Shown here piece by piece: positions 6,741 through 14,668 of a stretch of 22,633 nt of DNA. Made by a program: the position numbers and the translations under genes. A model generated the notes under the pieces. That model did no database searches and was not told the DNA's origin. It worked only from the letters and a program-made list of their open reading frames with translations. Source of the DNA: Candidatus Roizmanbacteria bacterium (lineage in GTDB: Bacteria > Patescibacteriota > Microgenomatia > UBA1406 > GWC2-37-13). How positions within the stretch are numbered: position 1 is the stretch's first letter; every line of letters begins with the position of its first letter. The stretch spans positions 1 to 22,633 of the forward strand of contig JAPLYQ010000066.1 of assembly GCA_026395475.1 (NCBI GenBank). The letters run 5' to 3'.

Positions 6741-7328
6741 ATGAATCTCCTATCAAAAGATGAGGAATCTTTCTATAAAGAAACGTTTACAGGGATTGTA
6801 TATAGCAGTGCAAAAATTCAAAATAAAGAATTTGAAAATTGCGTTTTCGACAAGTGTACCTTTATTGAATGCACCTTTGATGCATGTAAGTTTATCGATT
6901 GTATTTTTTCCAACTGTTCAATAAGCGCCGCAAAGCCGTATAACTCTCAATTTTTCAATGTTACATTTATTGATTCTAAAATAATGGGTTTTGACTGGAC
7001 AAAAACAAAAACAGTTCGAGAACTTATATTCAAGAAATGCGACATAAGTTATTCAAACTTTAGTTATATTAAACTGCACAGTCTTAAACTTATTGAGTGT
7101 ATTGCGAAAGAAGTTAATTTTAATGAGGCAGATTTAACTGAAGGCATATTTACTCAAACAGATTTCTCACTATCAATATTTTCAAACACAAATCTCACGA
7201 AAACAGATTTTAGAAGGGCTATTAACTATGGAATAGATATTAAGTTTAATATATTAAAGAAGGCAAAATTCTCTCTTCCTGAAGCTACGTCACTCCTAAG
7301 GAGTCTCGATATCATACTAGAAATATAA
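6741..7328 (+). CDS. Pentapeptide-repeat protein (Qnr/MfpA-like)
   Basis: A 195-aa right-handed beta-helix protein. Residues about 27-65 show tandem A(D/N)LXX-type repeats in a cysteine-rich form (FENCVFDKCTFIECTFDACKFIDCIF, with F at the central position every five residues). Weaker repeats follow through 66-160, including NFNEADLTEGIFTQTDFS and NTNLTKTDFRRA. The end (FSLPEATSLLRSLDI) is a helix typical of the C-terminal cap in this family. Such proteins can mimic DNA, and Qnr/MfpA members protect DNA gyrase from quinolones, though most family members have unknown roles. TATAAT ends 7 bases before the ATG, so a leaderless mRNA is likely. Pairing with an MFS exporter from a shared promoter suggests a resistance or self-protection module, which is inference. 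Confidence 0.85.
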   Translation: MNLLSKDEESFYKETFTGIVYSSAKIQNKEFENCVFDKCTFIECTFDACKFIDCIFSNCSISAAKPYNSQFFNVTFIDSKIMGFDWTKTKTVRELIFKKCDISYSNFSYIKLHSLKLIECIAKEVNFNEADLTEGIFTQTDFSLSIFSNTNLTKTDFRRAINYGIDIKFNILKKAKFSLPEATSLLRSLDIILEI

Positions 7329-7346
7329 AATTCGGCAGATTGATGT

Positions 7347-9266
7347 CTATGTTTCTTCGTGATGTCCTCGAAATTGACTATTGTATAAATCAGCATAAAA
7401 ACCCTTTTGTGAAAGTAACTCTTTATGTGTCCCTTTTTCGATAATGGTTCCACGATTCATAACAAGTATAAGATCTGCCTCTCGGATGGTCGAAAGCCTA
7501 TGAGCAATAACGAAATTTGTTCTTCCCTTCATAAGTTTACTCATAGCTGTTTGGATGAGTAATTCCGTTCTCGTATCTACACTACTTGTCGCTTCATCAA
7601 GAATAAGGATTTTAGGATTTGCTAAGAATGCGCGCGCAATGGTTAATAATTGTTTTTGCCCTTGAGAAATATTAGTTGCCTCTTCATTCAAAACCATCTT
7701 ATATCCTTCAGGAAGTGTTCTAATAAAATGGTCTGCATACGCAGCTTTTGACGCTTCAATTATCTCTTCTTCGCTTGCATCTTCCCGACCATATGCAATG
7801 TTATCTCGCAGAGTTCCATGAAAAAGCCATGTGTCTTGTAGTACCATTCCAAATAATTGACGAAGATCTCCTCGTTTCAGTTCTGTAATATCCACCCCGT
7901 CAATTAATATCTTGCCACTGTTGACTTCATAAAAACGCATAAGCAAATTAACGAGTGTTGTTTTACCTGCACCAGTGGGGCCCACAATTGCAATCATCTG
8001 ACCGGGTTTTACATCTATATTCATATCTTCCATAAGAATCTTGTCATCACTATATCCAAATCTCACATGACGGAATTCAACAGCGCCTTTAGGGGATGGG
8101 ATTGTTGTTGCATGGGTCGCTTCTAACACTTGTTCTTTTTCATCAAGAAGTTCAAAAACACGCTCAGCAGAAGCAATAGCAGATTGAATGACATTCGCAA
8201 TGTTTGCCAACATGGTAATCGGTTGGCTAAACTGTGATGAGTATTGTATAAACGCCTGTACATCTCCAAGTGAAATTGCATTCTGAGTTGCCATAACTCC
8301 TCCCGCAACTGCAACAAAAACATAACCAATATTACCCACAAATCTCATAAGTGGCATAATAATTCCAGAGACATATTGCGCTTTCCACCCTGAGTCATAA
8401 AGCTTATCGTTTAGGTCGTCAAATTGGGAAATTGCTTTGTCTTCATGACTAAATGCTTTGACAATTTTATGTCCAGAATACATTTCTTCCACATGACCAT
8501 TCAGGTCCCCAAGTGAGTGTTGTTGTCTTCTAAAATAATCTTGTGATCTCTTTGCAATTCCGGTAACAACAAACATACTCAGTGGGAGCGTTAGTAAAAC
8601 GATAATGGTCAATTGCCAACTGATGCTGAGCATCATAACAAGTACTCCAACCAATGTGACTGAAGAGGTAATAAGTTGTGTTACGCTTTGTTGTAAAGTC
8701 GAACTAATATTATCGACATCATTTACCGCTCGACTGAGTATTTCCCCGTGAGTACGACCATCAAAATATTTTAATGGGAGTCGAGAAAGTTTTTCATCCA
8801 CTTCTTTACGTAATGTATAAATTGTCCTTTGTGCAACACCTGCCATAAGATATTGTTGAATGAAGGTAAAGATCGCACTAATGAGATAGAGTCCCAATAA
8901 AATCAAAATTATTCTTCCCATGTAACCATATTCAATTCCCGGAACCGGTGAAAGATGTTGAGGATGCATTTTGTTTTGCACTTGTACCAACATACTTGCC
9001 ATAAAGCCATTGAATAATTTTGTTGTCGCTAGACCAAGAATTTTTGGGCCAACAATATTGAATACGGTCCCGAAAATTGCCGCTCCAAGCACTATTGAGA
9101 GAAGAATTTTTTCAGGTAAGAAATACATAAGCAATCTTTTAAGTGATCCCTTAAAATTTTTTGCTTTTTCCACAGGTCTGCCCATCGCACCAAAACCACC
9201 TCTCCCCATTGGTCCAACCGCAGGAGCATCAGCTTTTGTTTTAGTTTTTACATTATCTGGATTCAT
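7347..9266 (-). CDS. ABC exporter subunit with consensus ATP site (TM288-like)
   Basis: A 639-aa half-transporter: N-terminal glycine-rich extension (1-45), six-helix exporter domain (about 46-365), then the ATPase domain. Seen: Walker A GPTGAGKTT at 429-437, Q-loop near VLQDTW (475-480), signature ISQGQ at 533-537, Walker B ILILDE with D557 and catalytic E558, and H-loop H589. The unusual signature SQGQ with a full E/H pair is the pattern of the catalytically competent half of heterodimeric exporters such as TM288, BmrD and LmrD. It pairs with the 575-aa half encoded just upstream; the two genes overlap by ATGA at 9266-9263. Substrates of such exporters are drugs, lipids or peptides. Its stop lies 18 bases from the convergent pentapeptide gene. 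Confidence 0.92.
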   Translation of the reverse strand: MNPDNVKTKTKADAPAVGPMGRGGFGAMGRPVEKAKNFKGSLKRLLMYFLPEKILLSIVLGAAIFGTVFNIVGPKILGLATTKLFNGFMASMLVQVQNKMHPQHLSPVPGIEYGYMGRIILILLGLYLISAIFTFIQQYLMAGVAQRTIYTLRKEVDEKLSRLPLKYFDGRTHGEILSRAVNDVDNISSTLQQSVTQLITSSVTLVGVLVMMLSISWQLTIIVLLTLPLSMFVVTGIAKRSQDYFRRQQHSLGDLNGHVEEMYSGHKIVKAFSHEDKAISQFDDLNDKLYDSGWKAQYVSGIIMPLMRFVGNIGYVFVAVAGGVMATQNAISLGDVQAFIQYSSQFSQPITMLANIANVIQSAIASAERVFELLDEKEQVLEATHATTIPSPKGAVEFRHVRFGYSDDKILMEDMNIDVKPGQMIAIVGPTGAGKTTLVNLLMRFYEVNSGKILIDGVDITELKRGDLRQLFGMVLQDTWLFHGTLRDNIAYGREDASEEEIIEASKAAYADHFIRTLPEGYKMVLNEEATNISQGQKQLLTIARAFLANPKILILDEATSSVDTRTELLIQTAMSKLMKGRTNFVIAHRLSTIREADLILVMNRGTIIEKGTHKELLSQKGFYADLYNSQFRGHHEET

Positions 9267-10990
9267 ATGGTTTCATCAGCAATTTCTGTTGCAGACAACT
9301 GTGAGGATACAATACCCTCATAAACACTGCACGACTTCATAAGATCTTTATGGGTGCCTATTCCAACCGCTCGTCCATCTTCAATAACAATAATCTGGTC
9401 TGCATCTATTACAGTGCTCACTCGTTGAGCAACAATTATTACCGTTGATTCTTTAGTTTCACCTTTGAGCGCGGCCCGCAGTTTTGCATCTGTTTTGAAA
9501 TCGAGAGCAGAAAATGTATCGTCAAATATAAATATCTCTGGTTTTCGGACAAGTGCACGAGCAATAGAGAGTCTTTGCATCTGGCCCCCTGACACATTAG
9601 TTCCTCCTTGAGAAATAGGGGAGTTAAATCCATCGGGCATTTTCGAGATAAATTCACTGGCTTGTGCAACTTCTGCCGCATGTTCTATTTCTACATCTGA
9701 TGCATTTTCTTTTCCATAGCGAAGATTCTCACTAATCGTCCCTGCAAACAATATTGCTTTTTGTGGGACAAACCCAATTTTAGCGCGTAGATATTTTTGA
9801 GACATCTCTCGTGTCTCAACTCCATCAACAAGTATATGGCCACTTGCAACATCATAAAAACGTGGGATTAGATTAACCAAAGTTGATTTACCAGCACCAG
9901 TTCCTCCAATAATCGCAGTAACTTTGCCAGGAGACGCTTTAAAGGAAATATTTGAAAGTGCCGGTTTTTCTGCCCCCGTGTAACTAAATGTAACATCTTG
10001 AAATTCAACATAACCACGCTGTTTAGCAGTGTCATTAACTTCATCCAAATCGCTGATTTCTGGTTCCATGTCAAGTACTTCATTTACTCTGGTTGCAGAT
10101 GCTTCAGCACGAGGAATCATAATGAACATCATTGCTACTAATAATAATGAAAAGAGAATCTGCATAGCATATTGAAGAAAGGCGAACATTGCCCCAATCT
10201 GTAGTGTTCCTGCTCCAACACGGATGCTTCCAAACCAAATAATCGCAACACTTGATAGATTAATCATAAGCATCATGACCGGCATCATAATCGCAATCAA
10301 TTGATTTACCTTTATGGCAACTCCAGTCACATCAAGATTTGCATCATCAAATCGTTGTTCTTCGTGTTTAATACGGTTGAACGCTCTTACAACTCTCACG
10401 CCAATTAGGTTTTCATCAAGAATAAGGTTTAACTTGTCCAGTTTTACCTGCATTGCAGTAAACAAGGGGACAGCTTTAATAAGGAGAAGGACAATGATAA
10501 TAATTAATATTGGCATAATCACGATTAAAATCCAAGAAAGACCTACATCTTGGTTTAGAGCCATAATAATCCCAACAACTAGAGTGATTGGAGCAGTAAT
10601 CATCATATTAAGGATCATCACTAACACCTGTTGGATTTGTGCAGTATCATTGGTGGTACGCGTGATTAATGAGGCAGTACTCATTGTGTCAAATTCATGC
10701 AAGGAAAAATGTTGTACCTTCTTAAAAATCTCAGCTCTAATTATTTTACTCATCCCGGTTGCAACCTGAGATGAGAAATATATTCCTACTATAGAACAAA
10801 GTACACCTCCAACTGCCACAACCAACATGACCACGCCCGTTTTCCAAATAAAGTTTGTATCGAATGTAGATATTCCCTTTGCCATAAGGTTTGGCAAGTA
10901 GAGATTGGAGGTTGATTGTCCAACTGCAAGTATGAAGATGGCGACCAGTAATAGTCGGTACGGCTTCAAATATCTTAATAGTTTAATCAT
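9263..10990 (-). CDS. ABC exporter subunit with degenerate ATP site (TM287-like)
   Basis: A 575-aa half-transporter with a six-helix membrane domain (about 10-295) and an ATPase domain. Seen: Walker A GGTGAGKST at 362-370, canonical signature VSGGQ at 466-470, and Walker B IFIFD with D490. The catalytic Glu is replaced by D491 and the H-loop His by Q522 (VAQRVST). These two substitutions define the non-hydrolysing site of heterodimeric exporters (TM287, BmrC, LmrC). The full transporter is therefore a heterodimer with the 639-aa subunit, with one consensus and one degenerate ATP site. It is first in the operon and divergent from the marR-like gene with a 98-base gap holding two palindromes, so MarR control is likely. 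No Shine-Dalgarno is seen. Confidence 0.92.
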   Translation of the reverse strand: MIKLLRYLKPYRLLLVAIFILAVGQSTSNLYLPNLMAKGISTFDTNFIWKTGVVMLVVAVGGVLCSIVGIYFSSQVATGMSKIIRAEIFKKVQHFSLHEFDTMSTASLITRTTNDTAQIQQVLVMILNMMITAPITLVVGIIMALNQDVGLSWILIVIMPILIIIIVLLLIKAVPLFTAMQVKLDKLNLILDENLIGVRVVRAFNRIKHEEQRFDDANLDVTGVAIKVNQLIAIMMPVMMLMINLSSVAIIWFGSIRVGAGTLQIGAMFAFLQYAMQILFSLLLVAMMFIMIPRAEASATRVNEVLDMEPEISDLDEVNDTAKQRGYVEFQDVTFSYTGAEKPALSNISFKASPGKVTAIIGGTGAGKSTLVNLIPRFYDVASGHILVDGVETREMSQKYLRAKIGFVPQKAILFAGTISENLRYGKENASDVEIEHAAEVAQASEFISKMPDGFNSPISQGGTNVSGGQMQRLSIARALVRKPEIFIFDDTFSALDFKTDAKLRAALKGETKESTVIIVAQRVSTVIDADQIIVIEDGRAVGIGTHKDLMKSCSVYEGIVSSQLSATEIADETI

Positions 10991-11022
10991 ATTTCAAAAT
11001 GGCACTTTCATTAATCTAATTC

Positions 11023-11060
11023 ATTGACATGAATCAATAAGTATATTATATTGTATAATA
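11023..11060. promoter_or_regulatory. Promoter and candidate MarR operators between ABC and marR genes
   Basis: For the marR-like gene, TTGACA at 11024-11029, a 17-base spacer and TATATT at 11047-11052 form a near-consensus promoter. Two inverted repeats overlap it: ATTGACATGAATCAAT at 11023-11038 (5-bp arms, on the -35) and TATTATATTGTATAATA at 11044-11060 (7-bp arms, on the -10). The second also contains a TATAAT for leftward transcription of the ABC operon. This fits autoregulation plus control of the exporter. Confidence 0.6.
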
Positions 11061-11088
11061 GTTCGATAGTCTAAGTATTTATTGTATT

Positions 11089-11526
11089 ATGAAAGAAGAT
11101 AATCGAAGTAGGTTAATCGAAATGATGTTTAAAGTATCTCGCCTCATGAAGGAAGAGATGTCTTATACTAATAACTTAGTACATTTAAGCATATTACAAA
11201 TTCAAACCCTTATTTTTTTACACAAGAATAAGAAGGTTTCAATGAGTAATATTGCAGAACATTTTCATATTGAATTATCATCAGCAACCAGCTTGATAAC
11301 AAAACTATATAGCCAAAAACTTATAGAACGCCATACAGATGAAGAAGATAGAAGGTTGGTACGGATCACCCTAACAGAGAAGGGCAGTGATCAACTTAAG
11401 CAAGCAATGTGCGAGCGGAGAAAAAAAATGGAAAAAACATTAGCATATTTATCTGACAAGCAACGATCTGAATTGTCAGCTATATTTGAAACGTTATTTA
11501 CCAAATTGCAAAAAAAAGATGAATAA
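11089..11526 (+). CDS. MarR-family transcriptional regulator
   Basis: A 145-aa winged-helix regulator. Helices 1-48 form the dimer and ligand region. The helix-turn-helix is SMSNIAEHFHIELSSATSLITKL (51-73), and the wing carries the conserved DEEDRRLVRITLTEKG at 84-99, with D87 and R88 typical of MarR. C-terminal helices complete the dimer interface. It should bind palindromic DNA as a dimer and release it when a ligand or oxidant is present. The divergent exporter promoter and its own promoter both carry inverted repeats, so it probably represses both. Its last codons overlap the start of the downstream membrane-fusion gene by 8 bases, giving the operon marR - fusion protein 1 - fusion protein 2. 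There is one cysteine (C108), too little to argue for redox sensing. Confidence 0.9.
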   Translation: MKEDNRSRLIEMMFKVSRLMKEEMSYTNNLVHLSILQIQTLIFLHKNKKVSMSNIAEHFHIELSSATSLITKLYSQKLIERHTDEEDRRLVRITLTEKGSDQLKQAMCERRKKMEKTLAYLSDKQRSELSAIFETLFTKLQKKDE

Positions 11527-12607
11527 AAAAAATATCATAATTACTTTTCTCGGCGCAGTACTTGTTGTAGGTGTGGTCGGATATATTCTTTACTCAAATA
11601 AAATATCTCGTCACACACAATCTCCATCAACCACAACTACATCTGTGCGTTTCATCAACTCAGTCATTACCGCAGAGGGAAATGTAACCGCACAAAATCA
11701 AGCCAATCTCCATTTTCAGATTGCAGGAAAATTAACATCTCTCCCATTCAAAGAGGGTGCAGTGGTAAAAAGTGGTCAGACTATTGCTTCACTTGATTCA
11801 TATACAATTCAAAAACAATTAGAAGGCGCGCTTAATACTTATAGATCAGTGAGAGACACATTTGATCAGACAAAAGACAATGTGCAGGATAACGTACAAA
11901 AAGCACAGCTTACGAATCCATATGATTACTATAGTAAAGCAGGAATGAGTGATACCAGAGAAAGTGCAATTAACGACGCAATTAAACGAATTGTGGATCA
12001 AAATCAAGCAAATTTGGACAACTCAGTTATTAATGTACAACTTGCACATAATGCATTTCAACTCTCGACATTAACATCACCATTAAATGGTATTTTATTG
12101 CATGAAGATGTAACAGTTCCTGGGCTTAATATATCACCTTCAACTAGCTTTGTAGTTGCTGATCCTTCTACTGCAGTTTTCCGTGCAAATGTGAATATGA
12201 ATAATATAAATTATGTAGCACTTGGTGCACACGCAGAAATTGCTATTGATGGAATTAAAGATAAATTAATTGGCACTGTGGTAAATATCTATCCATCAAA
12301 GGTAGTATTACAAAATGGCCAATCTGTGTATCAGGTTGACATCCAAAGCGATCAACTTTTAAAACTTGCAAAATTAGATCAGACAGGAACAGCCCTTATT
12401 AAAACAAATTCTGAGCACGTAGCACTTGTTCCTATGTGGACAGTGTTGGGTGGAAAGTATGTTTGGGTTAACGAAAACAATAAACCTGAACTAAAAACAG
12501 TTTCTACAGGCAAAGTGCATGGACAAGATATAGAAATTACGAGTGGATTAACTTCGCAAGACAAAATAATAATTAACCCAGAATATATTCAATCCTTACA
12601 ATATTAA
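11519..12607 (+). CDS. Membrane-fusion protein (HlyD/MacA-like)
   Basis: A 362-aa adaptor anchored by an N-terminal helix (residues 6-25). The lipoyl-like domain is split: first half at about 50-93 (GNVTAQNQANLHFQIAGKL...LPFKEGAVVKSGQTIASLD) and second half at about 185-203 (TSPLNGILLHEDVTVPG). A helical hairpin lies between them (95-182). A beta-barrel follows (VADPSTAVFRANV... to about 300) and then a membrane-proximal domain. Such adaptors extend ABC or MFS pumps through the envelope. The frame opens upstream at 11486, but ATG 11519 is preferred because the signal-anchor starts there; it overlaps the marR gene by 8 bases. The natural partner would be the divergent ABC exporter, since no MacB-like gene is nearby. 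That is inference. Confidence 0.85.
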   Translation: MNKKNIIITFLGAVLVVGVVGYILYSNKISRHTQSPSTTTTSVRFINSVITAEGNVTAQNQANLHFQIAGKLTSLPFKEGAVVKSGQTIASLDSYTIQKQLEGALNTYRSVRDTFDQTKDNVQDNVQKAQLTNPYDYYSKAGMSDTRESAINDAIKRIVDQNQANLDNSVINVQLAHNAFQLSTLTSPLNGILLHEDVTVPGLNISPSTSFVVADPSTAVFRANVNMNNINYVALGAHAEIAIDGIKDKLIGTVVNIYPSKVVLQNGQSVYQVDIQSDQLLKLAKLDQTGTALIKTNSEHVALVPMWTVLGGKYVWVNENNKPELKTVSTGKVHGQDIEITSGLTSQDKIIINPEYIQSLQY

Positions 12608-12612
12608 GTCCT

Positions 12613-13257
12613 ATGAAAAAAACTGACACTCAATCAAAAAAACCAAACACTATGAAGGTGATAGGAATAAGTAGTGTTTTTATTCTCATTCTCCTTATTG
12701 GTTCATATTTTTATTTTCAAAGTGTCACTGGGCGATTATATATAGATAAATCAGTAATACAGACACCCGTTATCACAGTCTCACCATCTTTAGCAGGGAA
12801 GGTCCAAGAAATAAGTGTTAAAGAAGGTCAAACCGTTTCAAGTGGAGACACGTTAGCAATAGTTGGGTCAGAAACACTGAGAGCACAAACAGATGGGCTT
12901 ATTGTTTCTGCAAGTGACCTTACAGGATCTGCGGTTAATCAGTCAACTCAGCTTATTCAAATGATTAGACCAATAAATCTGAGAGTTGTCGGGACTATCG
13001 ATGAAAATAAGGGATTAAATGAAATCAGAGTTGGGCAATCAGTTTCTTTTACAGTTGATGCACTTCCAGGTAACACGTATTGGGGTTATATTGATGAGAT
13101 TTCACCGAGCGCAAATGTACCAGTGTTTTCTTTCTCAAGTTCGTCAGAACGTCCAACACAGCAGTTTACGGTGTATGCGAAGTTCAATACATCCTTATAC
13201 CCAGCAATAAAAAACGGAATGTCAGCAAAGATAGTTGTTTACACAAAGACAAAATAA
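12613..13257 (+). CDS. Short HlyD-like adaptor lacking the helical hairpin
   Basis: A 214-aa membrane-anchored protein (hydrophobic segment about 15-36). The lipoyl-like domain is contiguous: ITVSPSLAGKVQEISVKEGQ at 54-73 followed directly by QTDGLIVSASDLTGSAV at 92-108. Only some 18 residues stand where HlyD/EmrA proteins have a long coiled-coil hairpin. A beta-barrel follows (LRVVGTIDENKG to 165), resembling the EmrA/HlyD C-terminal half with VGQSVSFTVDALPG. It starts 6 bases after the previous adaptor and is certainly in the same operon. A pump adaptor without a hairpin could not reach an outer-membrane channel, which would fit a single-membrane cell. It may act as a partner or cap of the first adaptor. 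Confidence 0.8.
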   Translation: MKKTDTQSKKPNTMKVIGISSVFILILLIGSYFYFQSVTGRLYIDKSVIQTPVITVSPSLAGKVQEISVKEGQTVSSGDTLAIVGSETLRAQTDGLIVSASDLTGSAVNQSTQLIQMIRPINLRVVGTIDENKGLNEIRVGQSVSFTVDALPGNTYWGYIDEISPSANVPVFSFSSSSERPTQQFTVYAKFNTSLYPAIKNGMSAKIVVYTKTK

Positions 13258-13310
13258 TAATTTGTTTTGAAGTATTTTAATACGTTAAGCCATTTCCATA
13301 TTGAGAATAT

Positions 13311-13339
13311 TTGCTAATGAAATAATTTCCTCTTATACT
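13311..13339 (+). promoter_or_regulatory. Promoter of the 77-aa membrane peptide
   Basis: TTGCTA at 13311-13316, 17 bases, TATACT at 13334-13339, then 7 bases to ATG 13347. The predicted transcript starts at or beside the ATG. Confidence 0.5.
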
Positions 13340-13346
13340 TTTATTT

Positions 13347-13580
13347 ATGAAGACAAATAAAATAAAAGGACGCAGAAACTTACTTATAATATCCTTATCC
13401 ATATCTCTGTTATTGAATGGATTACTAATATCGCTTCTCCTCATATATCTATTAACACCATATTTTGATTTTCTAGCAATAAAAATAAGTTTACCTCGTC
13501 TATGTATATTTCTGCAAAATAATTCAGACATATCGCAATTTAATGTATGTAAAAAAGCATTAGGAGTGCTTGGAATGTAA
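13347..13580 (+). CDS. Small single-pass membrane peptide, unknown
   Basis: A 77-aa protein: a basic N-terminus (MKTNKIKGRR), then a long hydrophobic stretch at about 12-38 (LLIISLSISLLLNGLLISLLLIYLL), then a polar tail with two cysteines (C53 and C68). It may be a signal-anchored peptide with an outside-facing loop that could form a disulfide. I do not recognise a family. Support for it being a real gene comes from a well-spaced promoter ending 7 bases before the ATG and from its basic-hydrophobic-polar order. A 118-codon frame on the other strand covers the same DNA but has a composition unlike a protein gene. It sits between the adaptor operon and a repeat-bearing gap. Confidence 0.55.
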   Translation: MKTNKIKGRRNLLIISLSISLLLNGLLISLLLIYLLTPYFDFLAIKISLPRLCIFLQNNSDISQFNVCKKALGVLGM

Positions 13581-13644
13581 TGTTTGATTAGACACAATAT
13601 CTTTTCATCAAAATCCAGTAGAAAAACACCCATACGACATCTTT

Positions 13645-13698
13645 CTTTGTGAGAATAGAACGGGAGAGAGCATTCAAACCTTCAATACAAAAATTTAG
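13645..13698 (+). repeat. Degenerate intergenic repeat, copy 1
   Basis: This stretch resembles two further intergenic segments (14802-14848 and 16782-16826). It shares GCATT.AAACCTT and the ending AAATTTAG with 14802-14848, and TTCTTTGT with the run leading into 16782. The GGGAGAGAGCATTCAAACC part also resembles the 3' half of the tRNA-Tyr gene read from its opposite strand. It ends three bases before the -35 of the next gene. Confidence 0.4.
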
Positions 13699-13700
13699 GG

Positions 13701-13729
13701 TTGTCATAGATTGTGAGAATTGATAGACT
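13701..13729 (+). promoter_or_regulatory. Promoter of the anchored 279-aa protein
   Basis: TTGTCA at 13701-13706, 17 bases, TAGACT at 13724-13729, then 11 bases to ATG 13741, giving a leader of only about 4-5 bases. Confidence 0.45.
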
Positions 13730-13740
13730 AAAAATGAAGT

Positions 13741-14580
13741 ATGTATTTAAAAAATATCAATAATCCTAAAGCGCTCTTTAGAGTATTTCTACTAGTCGTT
13801 TTCGTGCTCTTAGTTGTATTGTTATATTTTATTAATTCTTCAAATACTTTTCAGGCGCGTTTAAAGTCAGAGGTTCAAAACAGTAAATCGTTATCAAAGC
13901 AATTAGTAGAATATCAACAAGATTACAGATCTCCAAAACCTACTCCAACAAAATTAGACAATGATAGTGAATCATCGTTGCCAATTTTTCTTTCAAAAAT
14001 ATATCCGACACTACCTAATTTTCAAAAATTAGTAAAGAAACAAAATATTAAACGAGTATTTTATGTTCCAATAGCAAATAAAACCAATGGTAAGGGTGCA
14101 AATTCAGTGTGGATTGTGGAGGAAGAAAAAAACGATGAAACTAATGATGAGTTGGGGAATATTTCTTATTCATATTATTACGTCAATCCTCAAGTACAAA
14201 AAATATTTTTGCAACCGATGAGTTCCAATGCTGATATAAATGGTAAAGGATGCAGATTAGAAGACTATAAGGCTGTCGGTAATGGCCAGGATGGATATTT
14301 AATCCTGTCTAGTAATTGTTGGTATGGAGGTAACTCTATTTCTGTATATGAAATTAATTCAGGAGAAAAAGTAATTTTGAAAAGCAATATACAAGAAAAT
14401 GATATAAAGTATCCAATCATATCCACAACTGGCAATATTATTGGGAACGTTATTGGATTATTTGGTATTAATAATCCAATCCTTTTTGTCGGAATAAACA
14501 ATGAAGGCCTTAATCCTTCTGAGATATATGTCTTCGATATCCAAAATAGAAAAGTAATCCAGCATTTTCAATTGAATTAA
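13741..14580 (+). CDS. Membrane-anchored extracytoplasmic protein, unknown
   Basis: A 279-aa protein with one N-terminal anchor (hydrophobic 13-31) and the rest predicted outside. After a short helical linker (35-62) comes a mixed alpha/beta domain. It has repeated beta-rich segments such as VWIVEEEKNDE, SYSYYYVNPQVQKIFL, DGYLILSSNCWYGGNSISVYEINSGEKVIL and ILFVGINNEGLNPSEIYVFDIQNRKVI. The 'value - unit - D/G' spacing recalls beta-propeller-like or WD-like secreted CPR proteins, but no family is recognised. Two cysteines (in GCRLED and NCWYGG) could pair. It has its own promoter and is followed by a strong terminator, so it is probably monocistronic. It lies within the repeat-rich accessory stretch. 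Confidence 0.7.
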   Translation: MYLKNINNPKALFRVFLLVVFVLLVVLLYFINSSNTFQARLKSEVQNSKSLSKQLVEYQQDYRSPKPTPTKLDNDSESSLPIFLSKIYPTLPNFQKLVKKQNIKRVFYVPIANKTNGKGANSVWIVEEEKNDETNDELGNISYSYYYVNPQVQKIFLQPMSSNADINGKGCRLEDYKAVGNGQDGYLILSSNCWYGGNSISVYEINSGEKVILKSNIQENDIKYPIISTTGNIIGNVIGLFGINNPILFVGINNEGLNPSEIYVFDIQNRKVIQHFQLN

Positions 14581-14613
14581 CTTCTAAAGTAGTTCATCAA
14601 TTAACTTAATCCA

Positions 14614-14646
14614 TAAAAAAAAGACGCCTATTTGGCGTCTTTTTTT
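14614..14646. terminator. Strong bidirectional intrinsic terminator
   Basis: GACGCC (14623-14628), loop TATTT, GGCGTC (14634-14639), flanked by eight A and seven T. It ends the 279-aa gene. The T run leads directly into the direct repeat ending in GTCCAGAG. Confidence 0.92.
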
Positions 14647-14649
14647 ATG

Positions 14650-14668
14650 AGTCCAGAGGGAGGGATTC
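14650..14668 (-). repeat. tRNA-Tyr 3'-end copy (att-like)
   Basis: AGTCCAGAGGGAGGGATTC at 14650-14668 is identical over 19 bases to 17603-17621, and both are in the same orientation. The second covers the 3' acceptor strand, the T-stem strand and the edge of the T-loop of the tRNA-Tyr gene. A copy of a tRNA 3' end downstream of the tRNA is the usual footprint of site-specific integration. The island between would be about 2.95 kb. No integrase is visible in it. Confidence 0.6.

Noticed and set aside
10314..10769. 151-codon plus-strand frame inside the 575-aa ABC subunit
   Set aside because: It is antisense to conserved ABC transporter sequence and has the biased Ile/Thr/Arg composition of a shadow frame.
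13277..13633. 118-codon minus-strand frame opposite the 77-aa peptide
   Set aside because: Composition is not protein-like, no promoter at its start, and the plus-strand peptide has a well-placed promoter and a sensible membrane-protein layout.
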